Source: 1-14-0-10-37-14 sp037130845
Lineage (GTDB): Bacteria > Patescibacteriota > Patescibacteriia > Patescibacteriales > Patescibacteriaceae
Direction: 5' to 3'
NCBI GenBank assembly: GCA_037130845.1
Contig: JBAXSE010000004.1
Location: 1 to 64,000 of the forward strand
DNA length: 64,000 nt
In this document: one piece after another, positions 24,141-31,419 of the stretch
Numbering within the stretch: position 1 is the first letter of the stretch
How the letters are laid out: every line of letters begins with the position of its first letter
Program-made: the position numbers and the translations under genes
The notes under the pieces: model-generated
What the model saw: only the letters and a program-made list of their open reading frames with translations
The model's database searches: none
Told to the model about the DNA's origin: nothing

Positions 24141-25853
24141 ATGCCTATTCTAAGCTTAGTTAATTCCGGTAAATCCGGAGACAAATTGACAGTCACTACC
24201 GGCGCCAAAAAGATTTTTCAGGCTGTTTTTTGGGACCAAAGCCGTTCGGATATCGAAGAAGACGCGCCCAAGCTCCGCGTCTCGGATATGATTTCCAAGA
24301 TGGCTTTTTATTATGAAAAAGTGCGCAATGCCGTCGATTATCGCGAGGAATCGTTGTTGCGCAAAGAGGCAATCAGCCGCATGTTAAAGCGCCAGGTTAT
24401 TATCGAAGGCGCTTGGACAGCTCGCCAGGAGCTTGACCCGACCAGAATCTCCAAAACTTTATTAATAGAATTGATTCGCGCCGGCTATCTGCCGAATAAT
24501 AAATTGCCCGAGGACAAGATTGGCGAAGTGGCCGTCATTTTGCACAAATATCTGATGTTGCGGGCTACAATCTTGCAGCGCTTGGAGACGGGCAGCCAGT
24601 CGATCAACTTTAATGTTGCCAAGCAAAAAGAAGATTTGGATGACAAGGGCGAATTGAACGGCTGGATAGTCGGGCTTGCCAGCGCCGAAATCGAAGAAAA
24701 TCTCAGCTTGTCCGAAGCGACCGATACGACGGTGGCCGTGATGTACGACATGTTGGCCAAGGCAGTCAAGCTGCCGGCTGATTTGCCTTATGAGCGTGAT
24801 TTGTCTATCCAGATCTATCTGGGTATTTTCCGTAATTACCTCAAGCTTAATGACTATCATATTCTGTCGTATGTATTGTTCAAATATTTCAATGAAGACT
24901 GGACTAATCCCACGGACGAAACGATTAATCGCATCGCTGATCGGCTGGATGAACTGAAAAATGCCATCGATCTGCAGATCGAGCATCCACTGACCGCGCA
25001 GCTCAATCGCGTAGTGCATCAATATACTGTATATTTTACAGTCTTAAAGGACGTTATCGAAAAGAACCCCAAGGCGGCCTACGAAGAATTAAATCGTGAC
25101 GCCGGCGGCTTTATGCGCCAGGTGCGCGCCGATATCGATGCCCGTTGCGCCCAAGCCAAAAAGAAGCTCTGGGGCAATGCGGTTCGCAGCATTATTTATA
25201 TCTTTGCCACCAAATCGGTCTTGGTGATCATTATGGAAATCCCGTTGATCCAGTTCTTCGGTGAAGTGGTCAATTATTCCGCTTTGGCTATCAATATCGC
25301 TTTTCCGGCTTTGGTGTTGTTTGTTTCGGTGGCCTTAACCCGGCTGCCGGGCGAAGCTAATACCAAGAAGGTGATGGCCGGCGTAGAGGAGATTGTCTTT
25401 GTGGAGAAGGCGCGCAAACAGCCGATAGTGTTGCGCGGGGTGGAGCGCCGCGGTGCCATTATCAGCGCTATCTTTAACATCTTGTATGCTGCGACCTTCT
25501 TCTTGTCCTTTGGCCTGGTCATCTGGGCGCTGTATAAGATTCATTTCAGCTGGGTGTCGATGGTCATCTTTGTCTTCTTCTTGGCTTTCGTCTCTTTCTT
25601 CGTCATCCGCGTGCGCCGCGGGCCGAAATACTGGGTAGTAGTGGAGCCAAGGGAAAATATATTTACCTTCCTCTGGAGCTTTGTCTCCGTGCCGGTAATC
25701 GCCGCCGGTAAATGGCTGTCCGGCAAATTCCAACGCCTCAACTTTATCGCTTTCTTCCTGGACTTCATCATCGAAACGCCTTTCAAGGTCTTGATTACCG
25801 TGGCCGAAGAATGGACCAAGTATATGAAGGAGCGGAGAGACTCCATTACCTAA
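24141..25853 (+). CDS. hypothetical protein with C-terminal membrane domain
   Basis: A 570-residue protein. Residues 1-340 are soluble, helical and charged. From about 345 on there are at least four transmembrane segments (IIYIFATKSVLVIIMEIPL, NIAFPALVLFVSVALT, FNILYAATFFLSFGLVIWAL, VSMVIFVFFLAFVSFFVI) and further hydrophobic stretches before a basic end. No enzymatic motif is visible. It is likely an envelope protein of the CPR hypothetical type. Its own promoter and the family D repeat after it suggest a single-gene unit. Confidence 0.8.
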   Translation: MPILSLVNSGKSGDKLTVTTGAKKIFQAVFWDQSRSDIEEDAPKLRVSDMISKMAFYYEKVRNAVDYREESLLRKEAISRMLKRQVIIEGAWTARQELDPTRISKTLLIELIRAGYLPNNKLPEDKIGEVAVILHKYLMLRATILQRLETGSQSINFNVAKQKEDLDDKGELNGWIVGLASAEIEENLSLSEATDTTVAVMYDMLAKAVKLPADLPYERDLSIQIYLGIFRNYLKLNDYHILSYVLFKYFNEDWTNPTDETINRIADRLDELKNAIDLQIEHPLTAQLNRVVHQYTVYFTVLKDVIEKNPKAAYEELNRDAGGFMRQVRADIDARCAQAKKKLWGNAVRSIIYIFATKSVLVIIMEIPLIQFFGEVVNYSALAINIAFPALVLFVSVALTRLPGEANTKKVMAGVEEIVFVEKARKQPIVLRGVERRGAIISAIFNILYAATFFLSFGLVIWALYKIHFSWVSMVIFVFFLAFVSFFVIRVRRGPKYWVVVEPRENIFTFLWSFVSVPVIAAGKWLSGKFQRLNFIAFFLDFIIETPFKVLITVAEEWTKYMKERRDSIT

Positions 25854-25856
25854 AAT

Positions 25857-25913
25857 GTTAAAACTCAAAAGTAAAAAGTCAAAAGTTTGGTGTGCTTCGC
25901 ACTTTCTTTTTCC
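25857..25913. repeat. family D repeat, short copy
   Basis: AAAACTCAAAAGT, AAAAAGTC and AAAAGTTTGG units are followed by a small GTGTGCTTCGCAC hairpin, directly before metG. Only one arm of the usual inverted pair is present. Confidence 0.55.
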
Positions 25914-25922
25914 TATCATTGT

Positions 25923-27389
25923 ATGTCACTAGAAAAACACTATTATATTACAACCACTTTGCCCTATGTAAATTCCGAGCCGCATATCGGCTTTGCTATG
26001 GAAATCTTGCGGGCGGATCTGTTGGCTCGTTGGCAGCGTTCGCTGGGCAACGAGGTTTTCTTCAATACCGGCGTGGATGAGCATGGGCTCAAGATTTTCC
26101 GCAAGGCTGAGGAGCTGGGCGTCAGCGCGCAGGAATATTGTGACCAGATGGCGGCCAAATTCGGCGAGATGAAGGACAGTCTTAACTTGAGTTACAACAG
26201 CTTTATCCGTACGACCGATGCGCACCATGTGGCGGCGGCGCAGGAGTTTTGGCACCGCTGTGAACAAGCTGGTGATATCTACAAGAAGACTTACAATGTC
26301 AAATATTGCGTGGGCTGCGAGCTGGAGAAGACCGAATCGGAATTGGTGGATGGTCATTGCCCCCTGCATCCCAAGATGGAGCTGGAATTGATCGATGAAG
26401 AGAACTATTTTTTCCGTTTTTCCAAATATCAACAACCTTTGTTGGATTTATACAAAAGCAATACCCAGTTTGTCTTGCCTGAGGCCAGGCTTAAGGAAAT
26501 CAGCGCTTTTGTGGAACGGGGACTGGATGATTTTTCCATCTCTCGGCTCAAGGACAAGATGCCTTGGGGCGTACCGGTTCCGGGGGATGACAAACAAGTG
26601 ATGTATGTCTGGTTCGATGCTTTGGTCAATTATATTTCATGCTTAGGCTGGCCTGCGGAGTGTAACGAACCCTTCGACTCCGCTCAGGGCGACAATAGCA
26701 GTAACTATTGTCGATTTTGGCCGGGGTTGCAGATTTGCGGCAAGGATAACCTGCGCCAGCAGTCGGCTATGTGGCAGGCCATGCTAATGTCTGCCAACTT
26801 GCCAACCTCAAGACAGGTATTGGTCAATGGCTTTATTACTTCGGGCGGGGAAAAGATGAGTAAGAGCCTGGGCAACGTCTTTAATCCTCTGGATTTGGTC
26901 AAGGAATACGGCACCGATGCCGTTCGTTATTACCTGCTGGCCTATACCAATCCATTTGAAGATAGCGATTTTACGATTGAGAAATTCCGTGCTGTCTTTC
27001 AGGCAGATTTGGCCAACGGTTTGGGCAACCTGGCTTCGAGAGTCTCTACATTGCTTGCCAAAAATAATATCAGTCTGGAATTAAAACGAGAGACCGGCGC
27101 GATGGGCGAGAAGGTGGCTGAGAAATTGAGTGAATATAGTTATAACGAAGCCTTGCGCGTCTTGTGGGCTGCCTTTAGCGAAGCGGATGAAAAATTATCG
27201 GCTGCTCGGCCCTGGAAGATGACCGAAGCAAAGGAAATCAAAGAATGCCTAGAGCCCTTGGCGCAGATGTTATTGTCGGCTGGGTTGATATTGGAAAACT
27301 TTTTGCCCGAGACCGGCGCCAGATTAGTTTCAATTTTTGGTGTGACGCAAATAGCTAAGGCGGAAGCTCTGTTCCCGCGCTTGGATTAA
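25923..27389 (+). CDS. metG: methionyl-tRNA synthetase
   Basis: MetRS (488 aa) charges tRNA-Met. The class I HIGH motif appears as HIGF in PYVNSEPHIGFAMEIL, the zinc-binding insert as CVGCELEKTES...GHCPLH, and the KMSKS loop as GGEKMSKSLGNVF near 310. The C-terminal tRNA-binding (Arc1p-like) domain found in many MetRS is absent. Between GWPAE and FWPGLQICGKDN the protein has about 15 unusual residues (PFDSAQGDNSSNYC), encoded by a family F repeat and a small palindrome, where relatives have a short loop. An open frame extends to 25887 but reads through repeat DNA, so the ATG at 25923 is used. Confidence 0.95.
   Translation: MSLEKHYYITTTLPYVNSEPHIGFAMEILRADLLARWQRSLGNEVFFNTGVDEHGLKIFRKAEELGVSAQEYCDQMAAKFGEMKDSLNLSYNSFIRTTDAHHVAAAQEFWHRCEQAGDIYKKTYNVKYCVGCELEKTESELVDGHCPLHPKMELELIDEENYFFRFSKYQQPLLDLYKSNTQFVLPEARLKEISAFVERGLDDFSISRLKDKMPWGVPVPGDDKQVMYVWFDALVNYISCLGWPAECNEPFDSAQGDNSSNYCRFWPGLQICGKDNLRQQSAMWQAMLMSANLPTSRQVLVNGFITSGGEKMSKSLGNVFNPLDLVKEYGTDAVRYYLLAYTNPFEDSDFTIEKFRAVFQADLANGLGNLASRVSTLLAKNNISLELKRETGAMGEKVAEKLSEYSYNEALRVLWAAFSEADEKLSAARPWKMTEAKEIKECLEPLAQMLLSAGLILENFLPETGARLVSIFGVTQIAKAEALFPRLD
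26670..26711. repeat. family F repeat plus hairpin inserted in frame in metG
   Basis: CCTTCGACTCCGCTCAGGGC is followed by GACAATAG-CAGTAA-CTATTGTC, an 8-bp palindrome. Together they add about 14 codons to a loop before the conserved ICGKDN segment without breaking the frame. Confidence 0.7.
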
Positions 27390-27399
27390 TCAATGTGAT

Positions 27400-27939
27400 A
27401 TGACCTTGAACTTTCCGGTAACTATGTCGATTGTCGATATCGTGACGCTTTTAATATTGGCTGGATTTGTTTTCTATGGCCTGTTTTTCGGCTTGATTAA
27501 GACCGTCGGTTCTCTGGCCGGCTTGGCAGTCGGCACCTTGGTGGCTAGCCGAGTCTATTTGATGGTTTTTGGCTGGATTAAGCCTTTGGCTTTCGGACAC
27601 AATGACTGGGGCATCACTATTACCTTCATCCTTTGTTTTACAATTGTGAATTGTTTGGTCAATCTTTTGTTTGCGCTATTGGACAAAACTTTTCATTTGA
27701 TATCAATCATTCCATTTTTGAAAACAATTAATCGCTTAGGCGGCGCGATTTTTGGCTTTTTGGAGGGCGGCTTGGTGCTCGGCCTGATTCTTTATGTGAC
27801 GGTGCGTTATGTGCCGGGCGGCGGTTGGTTTTTTAGCCAGCTTAAGGGCAGCCAGTTGGTGCCATTTTTGCTTGATTATTCCAAGATGTTAATACCGTTT
27901 TTGCCGGAAATCTTGCGTCAGTTAAAAGCGGTTATATGA
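27400..27939 (+). CDS. CvpA family membrane protein
   Basis: A 179-residue protein of the CvpA family (colicin V production-type), with four transmembrane helices. The N-terminal segment SIVDIVTLLILAGFVFYGLFFGLIKTVGSLAG is the family signature, where G-F-x-x-G leads into the second helix, and NRLGGAIFGFLEGGLVLGLIL matches the conserved LG...G...G motif. The molecular role is poorly defined; family members affect envelope integrity and secretion. The start may be the ATG at 27400 or at 27424. Its last four bases overlap the start of tsaC, indicating translational coupling. Confidence 0.85.
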   Translation: MTLNFPVTMSIVDIVTLLILAGFVFYGLFFGLIKTVGSLAGLAVGTLVASRVYLMVFGWIKPLAFGHNDWGITITFILCFTIVNCLVNLLFALLDKTFHLISIIPFLKTINRLGGAIFGFLEGGLVLGLILYVTVRYVPGGGWFFSQLKGSQLVPFLLDYSKMLIPFLPEILRQLKAVI

Positions 27940-28526
27940 TAGAAATCAGCGGTGCGGCGGACGAATTGGCCAAGGATGATGAGACAATCAAAAAGATTGT
28001 CGAGGTTTTACAATTGGGCGGAGTTGCTGCCTTGCCGACCGATACGATTTATGGCCTGTCTTGCTTGGCGGACAAGGCTAATGCTTTGGAACGCATCAGT
28101 CAGATGAAGGGCAGGGAGATTAATAAGACATTTTTGTTACTAATCGATAGCTGGGAGATGGCGGAAGAATGGGCTGTTATTACGCCTGAACACAAAGAAG
28201 TTTTGCAAAAGGTCTGGCCCGGGCCGACTACCGTAATTCTGCAGGCGCAGAAAAGCGTTCCGTTTTTAGTGACGGCTGAGAATACCATTGCCTTGCGTTG
28301 GCCGGCAGATTCTTTTTTAACTAGCTTGCTTAGCAAATTGCATGCTCCTTTGGTATCGACCAGCCTTAATAAAGCGGGTCAGCCGAATCTATTGGAGCCT
28401 TTGGGCTTGGAGGACTATTTTGGTGATTTAGCGCCCGAATTAGTGGTGCAGGTTGGACCATTGGCGGCTCAGCCGTCGCAGATTATCGATCTGAGGAATC
28501 CGGGGGAGCCGGTGGCGATTCGGTGA
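27936..28526 (+). CDS. tsaC: threonylcarbamoyl-AMP synthase (TsaC/Sua5/YwlC)
   Basis: A 196-residue TsaC-type enzyme that makes threonylcarbamoyl-AMP from threonine, bicarbonate and ATP for t6A37 of ANN-decoding tRNAs. Signatures are ALPTDTIYGLSC near 30-41, ISQMKGREINKTFLLLI (the KGR..NK motif), WPGPTTVIL, IALRWPAD and APLVSTSLNKAGQPN. There is no Sua5 C-terminal domain. It overlaps cvpA by 4 nt (ATGA). It ends with TGA, 14 nt before a family C element. tsaB, tsaD and tsaE are not in this window. Confidence 0.93.
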   Translation: MIEISGAADELAKDDETIKKIVEVLQLGGVAALPTDTIYGLSCLADKANALERISQMKGREINKTFLLLIDSWEMAEEWAVITPEHKEVLQKVWPGPTTVILQAQKSVPFLVTAENTIALRWPADSFLTSLLSKLHAPLVSTSLNKAGQPNLLEPLGLEDYFGDLAPELVVQVGPLAAQPSQIIDLRNPGEPVAIR

Positions 28527-28540
28527 TTTTTCGAGTTTAT

Positions 28541-28708
28541 CCGCGCGAACGCGTGGATCTCCCCACGAGGGCTTAAGTGGGTAATTTAATAATTAAAAAT
28601 AGAGTCGCAAAACAACAAATGTCGATATTCTTTGTTTGGAAATGCCGTAAGAAATTTATCAAAGATTAAATCTTACTACGGGTTTGAGAGATCCACGCGT
28701 TCGCGCGG
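28541..28708. repeat. family C element between tsaC and tatD
   Basis: The left end CCGCGCGAACGCGTGG (28541-28556) and the right end CCACGCGTTCGCGCGG (28693-28708) are exact complements. Each folds as CGCG-TTCG-CGCG or its complement. GGATCTCCCCAC is attached inside the left end. The interior shares AATAGAGTCGC, AAATGTCGATATTCTTTG and GGAAATGCCGTAA with the copy at 51521. The right end lies 10 nt before the tatD ATG. Confidence 0.85.
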
Positions 28709-28718
28709 ATAAATACAT

Positions 28719-29564
28719 ATGCAACTCATAGACACCCATTGCCATATCAATCTGCAGAATTATAAGGATGATGCGGATGATACCATTAAGCGAGCGCTGG
28801 AGGCCAGCGTGGGTATGATTATTGTGGGCACCGACTATAAATCGTCTAAAAAGGCGTTAGATCTGGCAAACCGATATCAAAAAGATGTCAATGTGGCGGT
28901 CGGCTTGCACCCGGAAAGCCTGGAAGATCGCATCGAAAAATGGACGGGGCAGGAACAGGAGATTAGCGGCGAGGTTTATAACGCGGTAGCCTATCAGCAA
29001 TTGGCGAAATTCCCAAAGGTGGTGGCAATCGGCGAGATTGGCTTGGATTATTTTCGCCCTGATTTAAACAAACCATTGATAGAAGATTTGAAAGATCGGC
29101 AAAAAAAAGTATTTTGGCAGCAATTGGAGCTGGCTTTGTTATTAAAGCTGCCTGTCATTATCCATTGCCGCCAGGCCCATGATGATTTGTTAGAAATGTT
29201 AACCGACTTCAAGAGGCTGCACAAGGATTTATTGCCGGCGCTGCAACCTTGGGGAGTGATCCATTGTTTTTCCGGCAGCGAACAACTGGCTTGGCGATAT
29301 TTTGCTTTAGATATGTGCATTTCTTTTACCGGCTTGGTTACCTTTAGCCAGCAGTGGGATTCATTAATAAAGAAAATGCCATCCGATAGGCTGTTGTTGG
29401 AAACAGACGCGCCCTTTTTGACTCCGGAGCCATACCGCGGCAAGCGCAACGAACCGATATTGGTTAAATATGTAGCTGATAGGGTTGCGGCTATCCGCGG
29501 AGTAAGCGTCGAGCGGGTGGCTGAGTTTACCACGGATAATTCCAGGCGTTTATTTAAATTGTAA
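28719..29564 (+). CDS. tatD: TatD family metal-dependent DNase
   Basis: A 281-residue TatD-type TIM-barrel hydrolase, a Mg/Zn-dependent 3'-5' DNase family active in DNA repair. The metal-binding motifs are all present: DTHCHINL at the start, GEIGLDYFR near 110, PVIIHCRQAHDDL near 148, VIHCFSG near 185, and LETDAPFLTPEPYRG near 230. Length is slightly above the usual 255-265. The ATG follows a family C stem-loop. It is followed 48 nt later by the pilin-like gene. Confidence 0.92.
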   Translation: MQLIDTHCHINLQNYKDDADDTIKRALEASVGMIIVGTDYKSSKKALDLANRYQKDVNVAVGLHPESLEDRIEKWTGQEQEISGEVYNAVAYQQLAKFPKVVAIGEIGLDYFRPDLNKPLIEDLKDRQKKVFWQQLELALLLKLPVIIHCRQAHDDLLEMLTDFKRLHKDLLPALQPWGVIHCFSGSEQLAWRYFALDMCISFTGLVTFSQQWDSLIKKMPSDRLLLETDAPFLTPEPYRGKRNEPILVKYVADRVAAIRGVSVERVAEFTTDNSRRLFKL

Positions 29565-29612
29565 TTTTTGCTATACTGGAACCAGAAAAGGCTGAGGCCA
29601 ATAATTCATTTT

Positions 29613-30449
29613 ATGCGTTTTAAAATTTTTTTTGCGGGACTTTTTTTGTTTATCTTCGGTTTGGCGGGCCAGGCTCTGGCCGGTCCGGTTTGCGGTGATA
29701 ATACCGATGATTATATCGGGGGCAATCTGGTACCGCCATTTACTTGTGAATGGGTCGATGATGCTCCTTGTAAGTATGTAACTGAGGATGAGCGCAAGAA
29801 TTGCGTAAGCGATCGCCAAAACAAAGTCATAAATTCTGCCAGCTGCAGCAGGCAATGCGACGGCACTTCTCCTGATCCAAATTTTCATTGCCGTTGCGTC
29901 CGCTTGGCTGATTGTAAGGATACGGGCGGCCAATGTTTGAATAAAAGCAACCAGTCCGAAGCGGCGACTATAGACGATTTGATCAATAATCAGGGTTACG
30001 TTGTTATTACTAATCGTTGTCCTTATGGCGCCGACTTTAGATGTTATGTGCCTCCGTCAAAAAAAAGTACATTGCCTGTGCCGGCTGCAGCGACAACGTT
30101 GACGCCGGTGGTCCCGGCTGCTTCCGGCGGAACTCAAAATGTAATCAATATATCACTGAACAGTTGCTGTCCTCAAATTGTCCCGCCAAATTCTTCCGGC
30201 AATTACAGTACGGCTGATTTTGTTCAAGTGGCTGTTAATGTCTATATGTGCATCTTGTGCTTTATCGGCGCTTTGATGCTCTTGATGATCGTTGTCGGCG
30301 GTTTTTATATGTTGACGTCGGCCGGTGACCCCGGTAAAGTAGGCACGGGTAAAAAGGTGATTGTAGCGGCAATCGTCGGCGGTATAATCGTCTTTGCCAG
30401 CTATTTGATTGTCAGTTTCGTTATTAAGCTGTTAGGAGGAGTTATTTAG
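29613..30449 (+). CDS. VirB2/TrbC-like pilin with Cys-rich extracellular domain
   Basis: A 278-residue exported protein. Residues 1-25 form a signal peptide (FKIFFAGLFLFIFGLAGQALAG). The next 190 residues hold at least 13 cysteines, many in C-x(3-6)-C spacing, suggesting disulfides. The C-terminal 90 residues have two transmembrane helices separated by TSAGDPGKVGTGKK, the arrangement of VirB2/TrbC-type pilins, abundant in CPR genomes and often linked to type IV secretion or pili. The start is moved from 29568 to the ATG at 29613, where the signal peptide begins. An extended -10 (TGC-TATACT at 29569-29577) lies 36 nt upstream. No other VirB gene is in the window. Confidence 0.75.
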   Translation: MRFKIFFAGLFLFIFGLAGQALAGPVCGDNTDDYIGGNLVPPFTCEWVDDAPCKYVTEDERKNCVSDRQNKVINSASCSRQCDGTSPDPNFHCRCVRLADCKDTGGQCLNKSNQSEAATIDDLINNQGYVVITNRCPYGADFRCYVPPSKKSTLPVPAAATTLTPVVPAASGGTQNVINISLNSCCPQIVPPNSSGNYSTADFVQVAVNVYMCILCFIGALMLLMIVVGGFYMLTSAGDPGKVGTGKKVIVAAIVGGIIVFASYLIVSFVIKLLGGVI

Positions 30450-30506
30450 GCCGTAAAAAGGCTAATATTTGACTATTTTTCTTGCAAGTGTTAGATTAAA
30501 TAGGTT

Positions 30507-30537
30507 AAAAAGCGAGATTATAGTCTCGCTTTTTAAT
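30507..30537 (+). terminator. intrinsic terminator of the pilin gene
   Basis: AAAAAGCGAGA and TCTCGCTTTTT around TTATAG, an 11-bp stem with T-run. Confidence 0.9.
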
Positions 30538-30565
30538 CAATTATAGCTCTTAATATTTTGTATTA

Positions 30566-30594
30566 TTGCACATACTTAATATTTTTGATAAAAT
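30566..30594 (+). promoter_or_regulatory. promoter of the homing endonuclease gene, probably leaderless
   Basis: TTGCAC (30566-30571), 17 bp and an extended -10 TGA-TAAAAT (30586-30594). The ATG is six bases after the -10, the same spacing as at the giant gene. Confidence 0.68.
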
Positions 30595-30600
30595 AAGGTA

Positions 30601-31419
30601 ATGACCAAGCGCATTATCATTGCTAAAAAAGATCTAATAGATTTGTACTATGGACAAAAGTTATCTAATTATAAGATAGGCAAGCTTTATAATTGTAGTT
30701 TTGCGACCGTCAAAAACAGGATGAATGAATATGGCCTGAAGCCATTGCCAAGGACTGTGATTCAAAACAGGTATCCAAAGAAAGATTTTAACGGCAGCCT
30801 TGTTGAAAAGGCGTATATGATCGGTTTCAGACTTGGTGATTTTAATGTCTATCAAACCTCAATCCATTCAAAAGTAATTGTTGTCCGTTGTCATACAACA
30901 TGCTTGGATCAAGTTGAATTAATGGAAGGCCTTTTTTCAAAATATGGCAAAGTGACAGTTTCAAGACGAAGGAAGTCTTATCACATTAACTGTTTCTTGA
31001 ATTATAGTTTTAATTTTTTGTTGCCGAAGCCGAATAAAGTTGAAGAATGGATCGGTGAAAACAAAAAGCAGGCATTTTCATTTGCTGCTGGCTATGTTGA
31101 CGCCGAAGCGAATATTGGCGTTTATGACGGTAGGGCTCGCTTCAAAGTTGATAGCTATGATCAAGGAGTTATTTGTTGGCTGTATGAATTGTTCAAGAAA
31201 TATAGCATAGAATGCCCTGCGCCGAGTTTGATTGGAAAAAAGGGGCAAATATATGACAAAGAAAAAAAATATAAATATAATAAGGATTTATATAGAGTAA
31301 GGGTTAGCAGTAAAGTATCATTAGAAAAATTATTATATCTACTGAAGCCATATATTAAACATAAAAAAAGGTTAGCAGATCTAGAAAAGTGCTTAATTAA
31401 TATCCATGAACGAAATTAG
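30601..31419 (+). CDS. free-standing LAGLIDADG-type homing endonuclease
   Basis: A 272-residue protein with an N-terminal HTH (LSNYKIGKLYNCSFATVKNRMNEYGL) and two LAGLIDADG-like helices: KAYMIGFRLGDFNV near 77-90 and AAGYVDAEANIGV near 161-173, with the second the better match. This spacing suggests a monomeric double-motif endonuclease. It is not inside an intron or intein, since lepA downstream and the pilin upstream are intact. The DNA is much more AT-rich than lepA and the last 14 nt overlap the start of lepA, so it looks like a late insertion that kept the lepA start. A regulatory role like that of WhiA-type LAGLIDADG proteins is an alternative. Confidence 0.8.
   Translation: MTKRIIIAKKDLIDLYYGQKLSNYKIGKLYNCSFATVKNRMNEYGLKPLPRTVIQNRYPKKDFNGSLVEKAYMIGFRLGDFNVYQTSIHSKVIVVRCHTTCLDQVELMEGLFSKYGKVTVSRRRKSYHINCFLNYSFNFLLPKPNKVEEWIGENKKQAFSFAAGYVDAEANIGVYDGRARFKVDSYDQGVICWLYELFKKYSIECPAPSLIGKKGQIYDKEKKYKYNKDLYRVRVSSKVSLEKLLYLLKPYIKHKKRLADLEKCLINIHERN

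Noticed and set aside
28524..28526. UGA recoding as in Gracilibacteria/Absconditabacteria
   Set aside because: TGA ends ruvB, tsaC and the 50403 GT4 gene at expected family lengths, so it is used as stop.
30601..31419. Group I intron or intein hosting the endonuclease
   Set aside because: Neither flanking gene is split, and no intron core structure or intein splice residues are visible.
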